NCBI RefSeq assembly: GCF_048564905.1 | Contig: NC_133006.1 | Coordinates: 24,024,001-24,088,000, forward strand | DNA from: Vicugna pacos | Lineage: Eukaryota; Chordata; Mammalia; Artiodactyla; Camelidae | Length of the DNA stretch: 64,000 nucleotides | Reading direction: 5' to 3' | Shown: in pieces, positions 23,720-39,790 of the stretch | Numbering within the stretch: position 1 is the first letter of the stretch | Layout of the letters: every line of letters begins with the position of its first letter | The notes under the pieces: generated by a model | Database searches by the model: none | Told to the model about the DNA's origin: nothing | Seen by the model: only the letters and a program-made list of their open reading frames with translations | Program-made: the position numbers and the translations under genes

Positions 23720-24420
23720 AGTACATGTATCTGACAAAGGATTTATATCCAGAGTATATAAATGACTCCTATGACTTCATAATAAAAAGACAAAAAGCAC
23801 AGGGAACTATATTCAATATCTTGTAGTAACCTATAATGAAAAAAGCATTTGAAAATGAATATATGTATGTAAATGTATAACTGAAACATTATGCTGTACA
23901 CCAGAAATTGACACAACATTGTAAACTGACTATACTTCAATTGAAAAAAAAAAAAAGAAATCCTCGATAAACAAGTTTCTAATGTATAGCACAGGGAACT
24001 GCGTTCAGTATCTTGTAATAACCTTTTATGAAAAAGAATACAAAAAAGAATAGATATGTATAGCTGAATTACTATGCTGTATGTAAGAAACGAACACAAC
24101 ATTGTAAATCAACTATACATCAATAAAATTTAAAAAGGGAAAAAAAGAAAAAAGTAACAACAAAAAATGAATAAGACTTAAACAGGCACTTTACAAAGAA
24201 AGATACATGAATGGACAACACATATATGTGAAAAACTTCCCAAGATCGACCAGGGAAAATACAAAGTCAAAACACACTGACAGACCACTGTGCACCCATC
24301 AGAAAGGCTAAAAGAGCTCCAAAGCCCTGACATCTGACACCTCCACGTTGTTCAAAAGAAGAGAGTAAAACAAATGTACCAAACAATCCAGGATAATGAT
24401 ATAAGATCGTATGTAAAATT
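23720..24420 (+). mobile_element. LINE-1 3' ends, at least two copies plus a diverged ORF2 piece
   Basis: Two successive tails each contain CACAGGGAACT, ATTATGCTGTA or CTATGCTGTATG, and ACACAACATTGTAAA..GACTATACTTC, and each ends in an A-rich run (23942-23956 and 24118-24160). A more diverged piece with GTGCACCCATCAGAAAGGC follows. A relatively young artiodactyl-type L1 tail is inferred from the good preservation. Confidence 0.75.
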
Positions 24421-24554
24421 GCAAGCCAACATACTGTGACTTGTAGTATTTCAGAAAAGAGAGAGATCAACGTGGCCAGAGGAGGCATTAAGGGTTTTGG
24501 GGGCAGAAGGTAGAATCGACTGGGAAGTAGCTTGCTTCTTTGCAGCATGTGTAC

Positions 24555-24745
24555 TAATTGCCAGGAACTTTAGGGCAGTATCTCGTTTAATCTTCACCAT
24601 GTTCCTGTGAAGAGGAACCTTCCATTTTAGAGATCAATAACTGAGAGTCTGAAATTTAAGTAACCAGTCTACAACATCACCCAGGAGCAAAGCTGGAGGG
24701 ATACCCAGGACATCTGCCTCCAAGCCTGACTGTTTCCATTATCCC
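24555..24745 (+). mobile_element. MIR-like SINE fragment
   Basis: The sequence CTCGTTTAATCTTCACCATG, followed by text like a core MIR (TAACCAGTCTACAACATCACCC), suggests an ancient MIR copy. Orientation and ends are approximate. Confidence 0.5.
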
Positions 24746-25697
24746 ACCTCAGGACTCCTAAGAGAAGGGAGGAGTTTGAATGGGTTGTGAGACTGGGGAC
24801 AATGCATGAGCTAGATCTGCACTAAAACAGTGGAGAAGCACCCTCCCTCCCCTCACCCCATGCCCTCCTCCAAGGACTGCAATCATCCCCTCTGACCCTC
24901 TGATTTACCAGGCACCCCTTACTCTCCCTCTCCCCACAATGGTTAAGAGAATAGGGGAGGGAAGAAGGAGAAATTGCTTTTGCCTTTCTTGGCCTCTTTC
25001 TCCAGGGGTCTCTGCCTTTCTGCCTTTTACTTTTCCCCGCACCAGCGGATTCACTTCACAGTTGAGTGCCTACTGTGTGCCAAGAGCTCTGCCTTCCTCT
25101 GGGGATAAGAAAACGAGAAAGACAGCTCCTGCCCCTCAAAGAACTTACTGTCTAGGTGGGAATGATTGTAACAAATTCCTTCAGTGTTAAAATTAAGTAT
25201 CATCCCCATCATCGGAGGGAGGACAGGGATAATTCAGGGAAGGTGACCTGGATGGAGCTGACACATAGGGTTTGACAGGTTCCAGAACTCTCTTTATTGC
25301 AATTCAAATCTGGACACAGGTAAATAATGTCTTTCTGACTGAATTCCTTTCAGTCTTCCTGAGAGATGGGCAAGCTCATTCTGGAACAAGGAAGACAGGT
25401 GGGGTGAAGAGACCACTCCCCAAGGACATAGGCCCAGGACACTTGTGTTCTCCTGGCCACCACTGCCCACCCACACTTCTCCCAGGACCAGCCTTCTTCC
25501 AAACCTTTCACAGCCCTTGACTATATTCTGTGGTGTTCACCGTGGATACCCTGGCCACAGCCAGCCTCAGAGTCAGACTATTGAGAAACAGAGCAACACT
25601 GATCCTTGCTGAATTAATATGGGGAGCTGAAGTCTCTCTGAGTCAGAGATAAACTTGGCAGGTCAGCCTCATTAAAAGCTTTAATTACAATTCCAGG

Positions 25698-25830
25698 GGG
25701 TTAGCGCATAGCTCAGTGTTGGAGTACATGTTTAGCATGCAGGAGGTCCTGGGTTCAATCTTTGGTACCTCCATTAAAAATAAATAAATCTAATAACCCT
25801 CTCCCTGAAAAAAAGAGAAAAAAGAAAGTT
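25698..25830 (+). mobile_element. Camelid tRNA-derived SINE
   Basis: GCATAGCTCAGTGTTGGAG (box A), GGGTTCAATCTTTGGTACC (box B region) and a TAAAAATAAATAAA tail are visible. It is the last SINE of this family seen before the POU5F1-TCF19-CCHCR1 block. Confidence 0.9.
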
Positions 25831-26225
25831 TCTTGGTGATGGCTGCACAACGATGTGAGTGTATTTAATGCCACTGTACTGTACACTTACAAATGGTTAA
25901 AATGGTACCTTTTTTAATAGACTTTATTCTTTTAGAGCAGTTTCAGGTTCACAATAGAAATGAGCAGAAAATACAGAGTTCACATATAGCCCTCCCCACC
26001 TACACATATATACTCCCCTACCCTCATCATCCCTTCTCAGTGTGGTATATTTGGTACAATCTATGAACCAACATGGGCACATTATTATCAACCGAAGTCC
26101 ATAGTTTACATTAAGGTTCACTCTTGATATTGTACATTGTGTGGGTTTTGACAAATGCACAATGACATGTTACATGTCATTAAAATGGTACATTTTATGT
26201 TATGTGTATTTTACCACAATGGAAA
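25826..26225 (+). mobile_element. Old LINE-1 3' end split by a younger antisense LINE-1
   Basis: The outer element (25826-25908 and 26180-26225) reads CACTGTACTGTACACTTAC and ends TTTTACCACAATGG. The inner piece (25909-26179) reads as antisense LINE-1 and starts with a T run, as expected of a minus-strand tail. The 12-base word TTAAAATGGTAC flanks the inner piece at 25897-25908 and 26180-26191, a likely target-site duplication. Confidence 0.75.
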
Positions 26226-26229
26226 ACAA

Positions 26230-27560
26230 AAACAAAACCAGAAAAAAAGAATGCGTCTTCAAATGATCTGGTGACTAAGAATGGAAGTTGAGACTAGTCA
26301 GAGGCTAGGAAATCAGACATGAAAACGGATTTTTAAAAGCATAATATTTAATTGCTGAGGAGTCGTCTCAGCATAAAAATACTTATAATCCCATGGTGAC
26401 CCAACGAAGAACAATGTAAACTCAGAATGCCAGGGACCTTGTTTTGCAGACCCTTGGTTTATTCCTGCAGACTACAAGCAGAGAGCTGATTCTGAGATTT
26501 GAGGTAACATTATCTGGATTTGGGAAAAGAAGACTTCAGTTTGCAGACTTTGCAGGAGAGACCATATTGTCCGTTGTTGAGAAGAGGGGCGTTGGTTTAC
26601 GGTGAGTGGTGGAATATGTATAAATTGAGATTAAAGGAGATAGTCTCCCAAAGTGGACAAAGCCTGAAACTTCTCTCCTCAGCCCTCCATTCTTTCTCCT
26701 TCTGCCTTCAGATTGACAGAAGCTACAAGTCAAAATAAGTGGTTTGCTACCCTGGTCTCAAGCAAGTCTTCACTGGTCCCCATCTGGGTCGTTTCGATTG
26801 GTTTTCCCAACCAAACAGCACCCCCATGCTCCAGTGAGGGGACAGCAGCAAGGCCACCATCATGCTTCTTTGCAGCTTAGCCACCAGTCACAGCTGGTGG
26901 GGAGTGGTGGCCCTCACTTGCTCTCCCTGAGTCTTGGGGTATACTCTGCAACCAGATACTCGCATTTGTCTTTGCGAAGGGCCTGGACATTGCACTATAA
27001 TAAAGGTGTGTGTGGAGAGTTTGTGAGCCCAGTCCTAAATTGGTTTGGGGGGCTTGAAGTTTTTTAGTGACTCCCTGAGACCCGAGAGAGTGGAGGAGCC
27101 ACATCTAATGACTTGACTCTGCTTCCGGTCTCCTCCAGGCCTGCAGAGAGCTTGGCCTTGGCAGGAGTGACGTGGCCTACCCTTCAGGTGTAACTCCACC
27201 AGCCAGAGCAGCCCAGGAGGGGGCTGGCTAGGAGTCCAGACAAACTGAACTGGCCATTAAGGTTCTGGGTCAGACTCCAGGCAAACACGGGACTGACCAC
27301 GCTTAGGTCTGGATCCAAGCACCCACCCTGCCTCTGGCTCTCCCTCTGGAATGGGGCTCTTGCCCAGGAAAGAAACACACCACCTAGAGCAACTAACCGA
27401 TTGTAATCTAAAAAACAGAGTTGTGTTGTTTAGAGGGAAATGGGGAAGGTGTTTTAGGGGTTGATGGGAAGACAGGTGTTCAAGGGCTCTATGGACCACA
27501 TGGGGAAAGGGGCTGCTGGGCGCCTAGAGGGCGGCGAGCCCGGGAGCCCTGCAGCTGGAG
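26230..27560. other. Intergenic DNA upstream of POU5F1
   Basis: No protein-coding exon was recognised. In human this interval relative to POU5F1 contains the non-coding PSORS1C3 locus; I could not see a counterpart here. Confidence 0.4.
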
Positions 27561-27564
27561 ATTT

Positions 27565-27720
27565 CCTAGGCCCGCCCCTCCCCCTCCTCTGGGAGGCCGT
27601 CTTCTTGGCAGACAGCAGATAGATGCATGACAAAGGGGCTATGATGGCTCTGTCCTGGGGGTTGGGGAGATGGCTGGGGAAAGGCCCCTCCTGTTTCAAA
27701 GCACATCTCTCCACCCCCAC
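27565..27720 (+). promoter_or_regulatory. POU5F1 distal enhancer (conserved region 4)
   Basis: The block lies about 2.1 kb upstream of the POU5F1 start codon and follows the mammalian CR4 sequence as I remember it. Inside it, ATGCAT (27623-27628) is next to ACAAAG (27630-27635), the composite Oct/Sox element through which OCT4 and SOX2 activate the gene in pluripotent cells. GGCAGACAGCAGATAG just before it and GGCCCCTCCTGTTTCAAAGC after it are also conserved. Conservation predicts autoregulation in the camelid embryo. Confidence 0.82.
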
Positions 27721-29629
27721 CAGGACCCTTAATCTATCTGCCTTTTGGGCAGTTAGTGGTTTAGAGGTAAATACAGCTCCAGCCCTGCTGCCCTGTAGAT
27801 CCTCCAGCAGACCTGTAGGAAGTATTGAAATGCAGGTTACAATTGGTTGCCCAAAAGTATGTACAGATGGTCTGGAACAGGGGCTGTATGATATAGATTC
27901 AGAGGGGAAAAAAAACAAAAAAAACCCTCATGCTCAAAGGACTCCCAGATACCACCAAGGCTGCCACAGTCAGGAGGACCCCCACCAGAACACTCAGACC
28001 CTCAGAAGGAAGATGCCGAGACATGACCCCAGCAAACAACCCCAGACCAAGCTGAGATGAAGTGATGCCTAAGTCGGCAGAGGTCCATGTCCCAGGCTCA
28101 GGATTCTGGCTTCCAAGCTGTAGGGAGCTCTGGTCCACAGCCTTTCCAGAGCCCCCCTCAAGTCACCTCGGGGCCTTCATTTAGGGCAAGTTTGGGGAGC
28201 AGACAGACAGGCATCATCCCAAACAGACAGTCTGAAATCTATTCTCTTGCAAACAGAATCAAGGACTAGGCCAGCAGCCTGAGCCCTTAGGACAGGCCCA
28301 GAAAAATAGACCCTGTGGGAGAGAGAGCTTAGGACAGGCTTCCTGTACCCCCTCCCCAAGTCACTCTCCACCCTCTCTGCATCTTTTCGCCAGCCCCCCT
28401 AAACAAAGGCTTGGGGGACTGGGGGAGGGGTGGGTGTCAAGGCTGGACGCCTGAGTCCTCTAGAAGGGGACGGGATACCTGGGTCCCAGCGGGGGGCCCG
28501 TCTGAGGCTCAGTCTTTGAGGGGATGTGGGGATAGTTGCTGGAGCTCTTGTAGCTGCTCTGAGGGGGATTCTGTGTGAGGGGATTGGGGCTGGGGGGTTG
28601 GGGGGCAGGAAGCTGTCCCCAGGGGAGCCATCCAGGCCCATTCAAGGGTTGAGCACTTGTTTAGGGTTAGAGCTGCCCCCTCTGGGGACCAGGATTGTCC
28701 AGCCAAGGCCATTGTCCGGCCCCCTTCCCCCAGTCCCTCCCAAAGCCTCTTTGAACCTGAAGTCAGATATTTTTTTCTCCCCCCTCCCTCCTTGGCTTTC
28801 CCCACCCAGGGCCTAGGGCTGGAGGCCTGGGCTGGGAGGTGGGGGAGGGAGAACAGTCAACTACAGTGCGGATATTCGGGTCCCTGAAGGGGGGAGGGTG
28901 GGTAAGAAACCTGATGTGTGCGACCCACAGTGGGGGATCCTTCAGGGGGTGTCCGATCCCTCTGTCTGGACAAAGGTTGGGAGATTCAGGCCCAGTTGGT
29001 CCAGAGCTAGCCCTTAGAAGGGAAAGTGGGGGTTCAATCCTTGGGTCTGGTAGGTGAGGGGGCTCTGGAACCAGGAAACCGGGGTATAGAATGGAAGCCT
29101 TGTCTGGCAGTCAGCTCCTGGCGATGGGGTGGAATTTGGCAGGCTGGGCAGATGGGTGCCGGGCATCATCGCAACTTTGGGGTAACTGAATCTGGCCAGT
29201 AATCTGGATGGGAATGTCTAGGTTCCCGGATTGGGGTGGGGGAGGACAGCAGCCGGGGTCTGCTAAGGAATTGAGGCGTACCCCCAGCAGTACTTGGCAC
29301 ATTACAACGAATGTTTGAGGAGCTGGCTGGCTGGGCTCCAGTGACAGTGCCAAGGTCTTTGGAGAGGGGTCCAGCACCCGGGCTTCTGGAAATCGTGCAG
29401 GAGGTGTGGAAGGGATCCCAGACGGCTCCCGATGTGCGCGGACGGTGGAGAAGGAGGGTGGCTTGCCGGGAGTTGGAAGTGAAGGTCCGCATGGGGGACT
29501 TGCAACCAAGAGCCTTGGGGTCTGGGGCCTGGAGAGGCTCCCAGTTGGAGCTCCAAGGTTTCGCCTTCCACCGATACCATCGCCACTGTCAGGCAAACAC
29601 CCTCCGCCTCAGTTTCTCCCACCCCCACC

Positions 29630-29769
29630 GTCTCCTCCCCCACCCATCCAGGGGGCGGGGCCAGAGGTCAAGGCTAGTGGGTGGGATTGGGGAGGGAGAG
29701 AGGGGTTGAGCAGTCCCTTGGAGAGCCCTCGTTTTACTAGGCCCCCGGCTTGGGGCGCCTTCCTTCCCC
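29630..29769 (+). promoter_or_regulatory. POU5F1 proximal promoter (conserved region 1)
   Basis: A GC box (GGGGCGGGGCC, 29650-29660) is followed by AGAGGTCAAGGCTAGTGGG, the Sp1 plus nuclear-receptor element typical of the TATA-less POU5F1 promoter. It lies 80-120 bp before the start codon and leads into a CpG-rich exon 1. Confidence 0.82.
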
Positions 29770-34230
<4,461 letters not shown>

Positions 34231-34460
34231 GGTGCCTGCCCTTCCCAGGAATGAGGTGGAGGGCAGAGGAAGGGGAGAGCTAGGGAGAGAACCCTGGGGT
34301 TTGTACCAGGGCTTTGGGATTAAGTTCTTCATTCACTAAGAAAGGAATTGGGGACACAAAGGGTGTGGGGCAGGGAGTTTGGGGTAACTGATTGGAGGGA
34401 AGGTGAAGTTCAATGATGCTCTTGATTTTAATCCCCACATCACTAATCACTTTGTGCTTA

Positions 34461-34466
34461 AATAAA
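34461..34466 (+). terminator. POU5F1 polyadenylation signal
   Basis: AATAAA lies about 230 bp after the stop codon, a spacing typical of POU5F1. Confidence 0.85.
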
Positions 34467-34509
34467 GAAGCCTGGGACCCGGTAGATGGATACACTTGTC
34501 TTTGGTTTA

Positions 34510-35590
34510 TCCTCCTTTGGTTACTGAAGGGTGGACGGGGATATCTAATAGTGGATATTAACAGCTCTCAGACCCAAATGACCCTGTAGCTAAGGTGCCC
34601 TTTAAGCTGCTGAGAGTCACAATGTCACAGGGAGATCTGGGATTGGAATCTGAGTTTATAAGTAGAGGGCTCATATGGGTGTGAACTTAGTTCTTAGGAT
34701 CCTGTGACCTGGCTTCTGGGAAAATTGGAGGTAAGTGCCTTATTTTTGCCCAAAGATGCAGTTACTGCATAGTCCATTTCCTATTAGAAGCTGCCTTTTT
34801 GCTTTTCCTCACTCTACTCTAAAAGTCCTTAGTGGCTTTATGCCAAGAAATCGAATCTTCTAGATAACTTTTTTCTTCTGTTTATCACCCCAACCAGAAA
34901 TCCCACCTTTTGCGTTCTTGATACGGGGTCCGTTTGGTTCCCACCTAAGGTTTTTGCCTACCCTGTCTGTAAGTGACTCACCCCACCCCACCCCACCCCA
35001 CCCCAATTTTAGTCCTGGCTCTGCCACTACCTGATTGGGGCCCTTGCTCTGGACCTTTCCTCAATGTGTAAAAAAGTTGGGTTGGTAATAAGTAGGAGAT
35101 GGAAGGGGATGGACATGCAGATTGCAATAGAATAGGTCAAGATGAGGCTTTCCTAATTAGAACCATAGAAATGATGCTTTGATAGCATCTTGGCTTGGAG
35201 TAAGACTCAGAAGAGAGTCATTGTAGCATATGTGGATCAACTGATATACTGGACCAGGTCGCATCTGCTCTAGCCCGTGTCCCAGATTTTATCTTCCTGG
35301 TAGTACTGGTGGAACTTGTAAAAGTTCTGCCACCCTCATGAACTTGACCAAATTCCAAATACCTTATTTGAATGGCACTGGATCTGTTTTCCTTTAAACG
35401 AGAAACTGTAATTACCTTTTTTCCTGTCTTTCTATCTGCAGTTCATCCCATGCACCTTTTCAGTGAGTAGGTTCATATTTCTCTGTGCCTTGTCTGCTCA
35501 TCTCTCTTCCCCTAAGAATCTGATTTAGTTCTCCAGACTTTACCAAGTCCATCCTCCCAAGAATTGGAAAGCAAGGAGTATCAGACCCAC
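34510..35590. other. Gap between the POU5F1 and TCF19 3' ends
   Basis: About 1.1 kb between converging genes. It holds a (CCCCA)5 tandem repeat at 34981-35005 and otherwise nothing recognised. Confidence 0.6.
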
Positions 35591-35608
35591 GGACAGAAGC
35601 TGCTTATT

Positions 35609-35614
35609 CTTTAT
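35609..35614 (-). terminator. TCF19 polyadenylation signal
   Basis: TTTATT on the plus strand (AATAAA on the minus strand) lies about 510 bp beyond the TCF19 stop. It gives a 3' UTR of about 0.5 kb and leaves roughly 1.1 kb to the POU5F1 signal. Confidence 0.7.
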
Positions 35615-36126
35615 TTGGAAATGGAAGCAAAGCTCTGAAAAGCCAGGTCACAATCATTGTCAGTGGAAGGATTACTCACAATGTAAGAAGGAAGTCTGGG
35701 GCTGTGCCCTAGATTTTCCCAGAGGTGCCTTAGGTGATGCCATCCAAGGACATTAAGAACTTGCTTGTTCAAGTCTGGGGCTTCCACCTTCCCAGGCATG
35801 ACCTCTGCAATTTATGGGTGCTCTTGACCACAGACATCCTAGGGTCCATGACAACATCTTATAAGTGGGACTCTCCAGCTCACTTCCTAGCTGGAGCAAC
35901 TTCCTAGATGCAGCAATATCTTTGGCAGGAAACCATCTCTTCTGTCACCTTGGCCATGAGGGCTTGCTCCAGGCCTTGAATTGACATCCATAGCCATGGA
36001 CCCTTCCCCTGCAGTCATTCCCTCCTGGGGAGGCAAGGGAAAAGAGGGTATCTCTTAGGATCCACTGGCACCCCAGTGTCCACCTGGAAGTGCCAGCTCT
36101 GTCCTCTGGTGCTTTGGTGGTGGGCC

Positions 36127-38465
36127 TTAGGTCTGGATACCTACACGACACCCTGGGCATCGAAAGTCGGCTTCCCTGGCAGCCTGGATGCTGCAGCCAA
36201 CACAGGCCACGTGGAACCAGATGTCACAACCATCACACTGAACCCAGGCTACTGTCTCTTCTTGGGGTAGGCAGCAACAAGGGGCTGCACAGGGCTCCCC
36301 GCCCCCAACTGCAGGGGAGGCCCTGGGCGTGCTCACTGGGTGCTTCCGAGGACGCCCACGTCGATTTCTGAAGAAAGTGACACAAAAACCAGGGTCACTG
36401 GAAACCTGCAGTAGCCTAGGACTTTCCCCTGGATAACTGAGAGTGAACCTAGATAGATTTACTAGACGAATGGTGAATCTGGTTAGTAGAACCAACCTAG
36501 GTCTTGCCATTCCAAAATCTGTTCCACCTCCAACCCCCCAAGCAGAGAGCCACCTCCCAGCCTAGGGCTCTAAAACGGAATCAAGGCAGTGAAATACTGA
36601 GACCGAGATTTTTCCACTTACCCATTGGGTGTCGGAGTCTTCTCTACACGGAGTTTCTTCCTGGGCTCCATAAGGACTGGTGGGGGGCTCTCGGGAGCCT
36701 CTCTCTCATCATCCAGTTCTGCCAGCACTCGGTGAGCTGATTTCCTCCGGTTTCTTGGGGCTGGGGCAGAAGGGGTGGTCCCTACTTCCCCAGGGGGAGT
36801 TGGAGTGGGCTGGCTCTGTAGCACCCCCCCACTCCGAGAGAAGGTGAGGGGCTGGGAGTGGAGCTTGCTGAGGCTGCCAATGGAGTTGAGGATCAGCGTG
36901 GCTTTGGGGGCAGGGGAGAGGGTGCTGAGGGGGCGCTGTGGAGCCCCCTGGGAGGGCAGTACCGGCTGGAAACCAGTCCCGGTTCCCTGGTCTCCCCTAG
37001 ACCGTGGAATGGTAATGGCAGCAAAATCTTGAGGTTTGACTCGGACTTGCTGAAACATGTAGAACTCCGAGGGGCTGGTTCCTGGGGGGCCTTCTGGACC
37101 AAAGGTCAGAAGGTCACCATCACTCAACTCCAGCCTGTGACCCCTTGGGAGTCGGACATTATTGACCAAAGTCCCTGTTGATGGTAGGGCACCAGACAGA
37201 ACGACAAAAACAAACAACTGGTCAGAAGTGGAGAAATCTGGTCCTGTTTGATTTTCTGGGGAACACGAGGAAGAACATGACACCTGTCATCAAATTCTTA
37301 CATTCTAAGTCCCTCCAGGTGACATCAGATATGAACTCCTTGTGAGTTGGGAATGTTTATTTTTCTTATGCCCTCCCACAGGGCATGTGGAGGGAATGAA
37401 CTTCCATCACACCACTGAGGTCTGATTCTCTGAGATGCTGTCACGCAGCTCCAACTCAGCACTTATCAACATAGCTCAGACTGTCTGGGTTCAAATTCAA
37501 ACTCCACCACTTACCAGCCATATGACCCTGGACAAATTAGCCTCTTTGTACCTCACTTTCCTTGTCTGTAAAATGGGGATGATATTTGTGCTCATTTACA
37601 TTTAGTGCACTCAGAACAGTGCTTGGCTCTTAAGAGTAAGCACTAAATGAATATTGGCTGCTATAGTTAACCAATCCCCACAACACTTCCCAAGCAGACC
37701 TAGCAAAGACTTACATCTTACCTAAGAGTAACCTAAGACATAGAGAGGTGAAGTGACAGGCCTGAGTGACAATGCCAGGGGCCAGTGGCAGAACTCAATG
37801 TGAATCCAAGCCTGAGGATTGGATGTAAATCAGGAAGTAAGGAAGACACTCCCAGATCATTCAAACAACTCAACATATAACTGTCCTAAGCAAAGACCAA
37901 TGTGCCTTCGCAGATATGGAAACTGAGTCATGTCTGAGCTTGGTCCCCAAAGACTCCAGAACAATCCCAATGTGATACTGCCCTGATGATACCCCATGCC
38001 CTGGATCTACCTACCAGCCCTTGTATGAGCTAAACAGGGCCCATCAAGGATCAGCCCTGGAAAGAGCTTCTGATACTGCACACTCCTTAATGGGAAGACA
38101 GGTCTGGATGACAATTGTCCATCCAACCTGATGGGGAGTTTGGGAGGCAGGCAGGGTCCCTGTGGAGACTCATTCCAGCCCAGAACTGTGGCTGCCCAGG
38201 TGCAAGGCTGCTCTGCTCACTCCTCACCTTGGCTGCTATGGTCCTCCAGGCTGACCCTCCAGTCATCGCCCCGGCGCTCAGCATGCAGCTCTGCGTGGAC
38301 TCCAGAGATGAGGCCAGGCTCCTGCTGGGGCCGCAGGGCCACATCACACAGGTCGGCCCGGCAGCCCAGGCGGTAGGTGCAGCCAGTCCCGCTTGGAGGG
38401 TGGAAGGTGTAGAGATCGACACCCTTGCCGCCCCCTATGCGCAGCAGCTGGAAGCAGGGCAGCAT
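36127..38465 (-). CDS. TCF19: TCF19, FHA and PHD-finger nuclear protein
   Basis: A chromatin-associated, growth-regulated factor linked to G1/S and beta-cell proliferation. Three coding exons: 38228-38465, 36622-37174, 36127-36367, together 343 codons (human 345). The start is the ATG of MLPCFQLLRIGGG. The N-terminal FHA domain (about residues 30-105) shows SGVHAELHAE and GTLVNNVRLPRGHRL. The middle is proline-rich, then a basic patch MEPRKKLRVEKTP and an AT-hook-like RRGRPRKHP. The C-terminal PHD finger (about 293-340) has CAAPCCC, WVQCDGCDIWFH and FRCPGC, with the Cys/His zinc ligands intact. Splice sites are canonical. It converges with POU5F1 and diverges from CCHCR1. Untranslated 5' exons should lie in the CpG-rich region near 39.2 kb but were not placed exactly. 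Confidence 0.97.
37480..37670 (+). mobile_element. MIR SINE in TCF19 intron
   Basis: The order GTCTGGGTTCAAATTC, ACCAGCCATATGACCCTGG, TCTGTAAAATGGGGATGAT and AGCACTAAATGAATATT is the standard MIR core and 3' region, nearly complete. Confidence 0.85.
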
Positions 38466-39149
38466 GGGCGGTGCCCCCTCCACAACCTCTTTCACTTCAG
38501 GAATCCATCACCTTTCCCACTCCTGGGCCATGCACAGCTGGCCTAAGTTCACTTTCGTTCTGATGCAAGCTTGAGCTGTGCTTTGGGCAATTTCAACTTT
38601 GGGCACACTCCCTGAGTAATGCAAATTCAGAGTGCGAGGAGCCTAGGATGTTATGTAAAATTGGCTGTCAACAGATTTGCAACTGAAAAATCTGGTGAAG
38701 GTCCCAGGGTAGTGCAAAAACGAAGGCGTCCTATGGCATTAAGTTGAATCAGATCCTCAGTCCGCAGGATATTCCAGGAGCCTTCAATCTGTGCAAGGCA
38801 ACAATACATTAGGCAGCTTCTAGGGAAGTTCTGTAGGTGTATGGGTTGGGGGTGGGTTCCTGCTTCTGTGTGATACTAACTTGTCACCTCGGTGTAATCT
38901 GCAGAAGAGAAGCTTCTTTCTGTCAAACATTTTTATCCAAATGGAGTAACCCTCCTGCCAGCCCGCGCCTGGCTCTTCTGGCCAATCCCACACTTATAAC
39001 TAGTTAGTCTGAATCACAGTAGAAAATGTATCCACTGTCACCCCCAAAAGGCAGTGCAAACGAGTCTCTACGTTCTCCAACCAAGCAGATCTAAAACCCT
39101 GCTTCCTGACTTCTCCAGGTGGGGTAAAAACAGGAAAGGGCTCCCCAGG

Positions 39150-39790
39150 ATCATGCAAGGCAAAACCAGCATTTTTCCTCCCCGCCCCAGCCCGGTTCGT
39201 ATCTACCGCGCGGTGCAGTCTCGGAGTGGTCCCCTCTCCAGGCAGTGCCAGCCTGTGCGGCAGCCCAGGACCTCTCGAGCTCCGGCCGGGGCTGGCTCTC
39301 CTGCGGCTGTTTGACAGCGAGGAAGCGAGGCCAGGAGGGGCGCGGCCTCAGTGCGCGGGCAGCGCCGACCCCGCCTTCGGAATTCCCGGGTCCGAACTTC
39401 GCGCCGAGCGAGCCCGCCCCTCGTGCTGTTTCTGATTGGCCAGCTCGTTTGCCCTCCTTCTCTGCATTGGGTAGCTTGCTGGGAGGATCCCCGATCTCCC
39501 GCCTTCCGCTTTTTCTGATTTGTTCACAAGTTTTCCCGGGTTCCCGGAGTCGGGAGGAGCCGCCAGGGCGCGGAGATGCCCCTAATGCCTTAATTGGGCT
39601 GGGCTTTAGACACTACTGCGCCTGCGTGCACTTCTTTCCCTCCTCCTTCCGGGGTAGTACAGGGCTTTAGAGCGGCCCGCCAACCTGCCCGCTTTGCGCA
39701 GGCGCGGTCTGGAGCGGAGGCCACGCCCGGGATCTAGGTGTAGGGGGTGTGGCCAAAGGGCAGAAGGGTCTCTCGCGCTGGGTAAGGGGC
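39150..39790. promoter_or_regulatory. Shared CpG-rich promoter of TCF19 and CCHCR1
   Basis: The two genes point away from this stretch, which is clearly richer in CpG than its flanks. It contains two NRF1-like palindromes (CTGCGCCTGCGTGCA near 39616 and TGCGCAGGCGCG at 39695-39706), an inverted CCAAT box (CTGATTGGC near 39433) and GC-rich boxes, with no TATA box. A donor-like CTGG then GTAAGG near 39781 could end an untranslated CCHCR1 exon. Housekeeping-type, bidirectional transcription is inferred. Confidence 0.75.
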
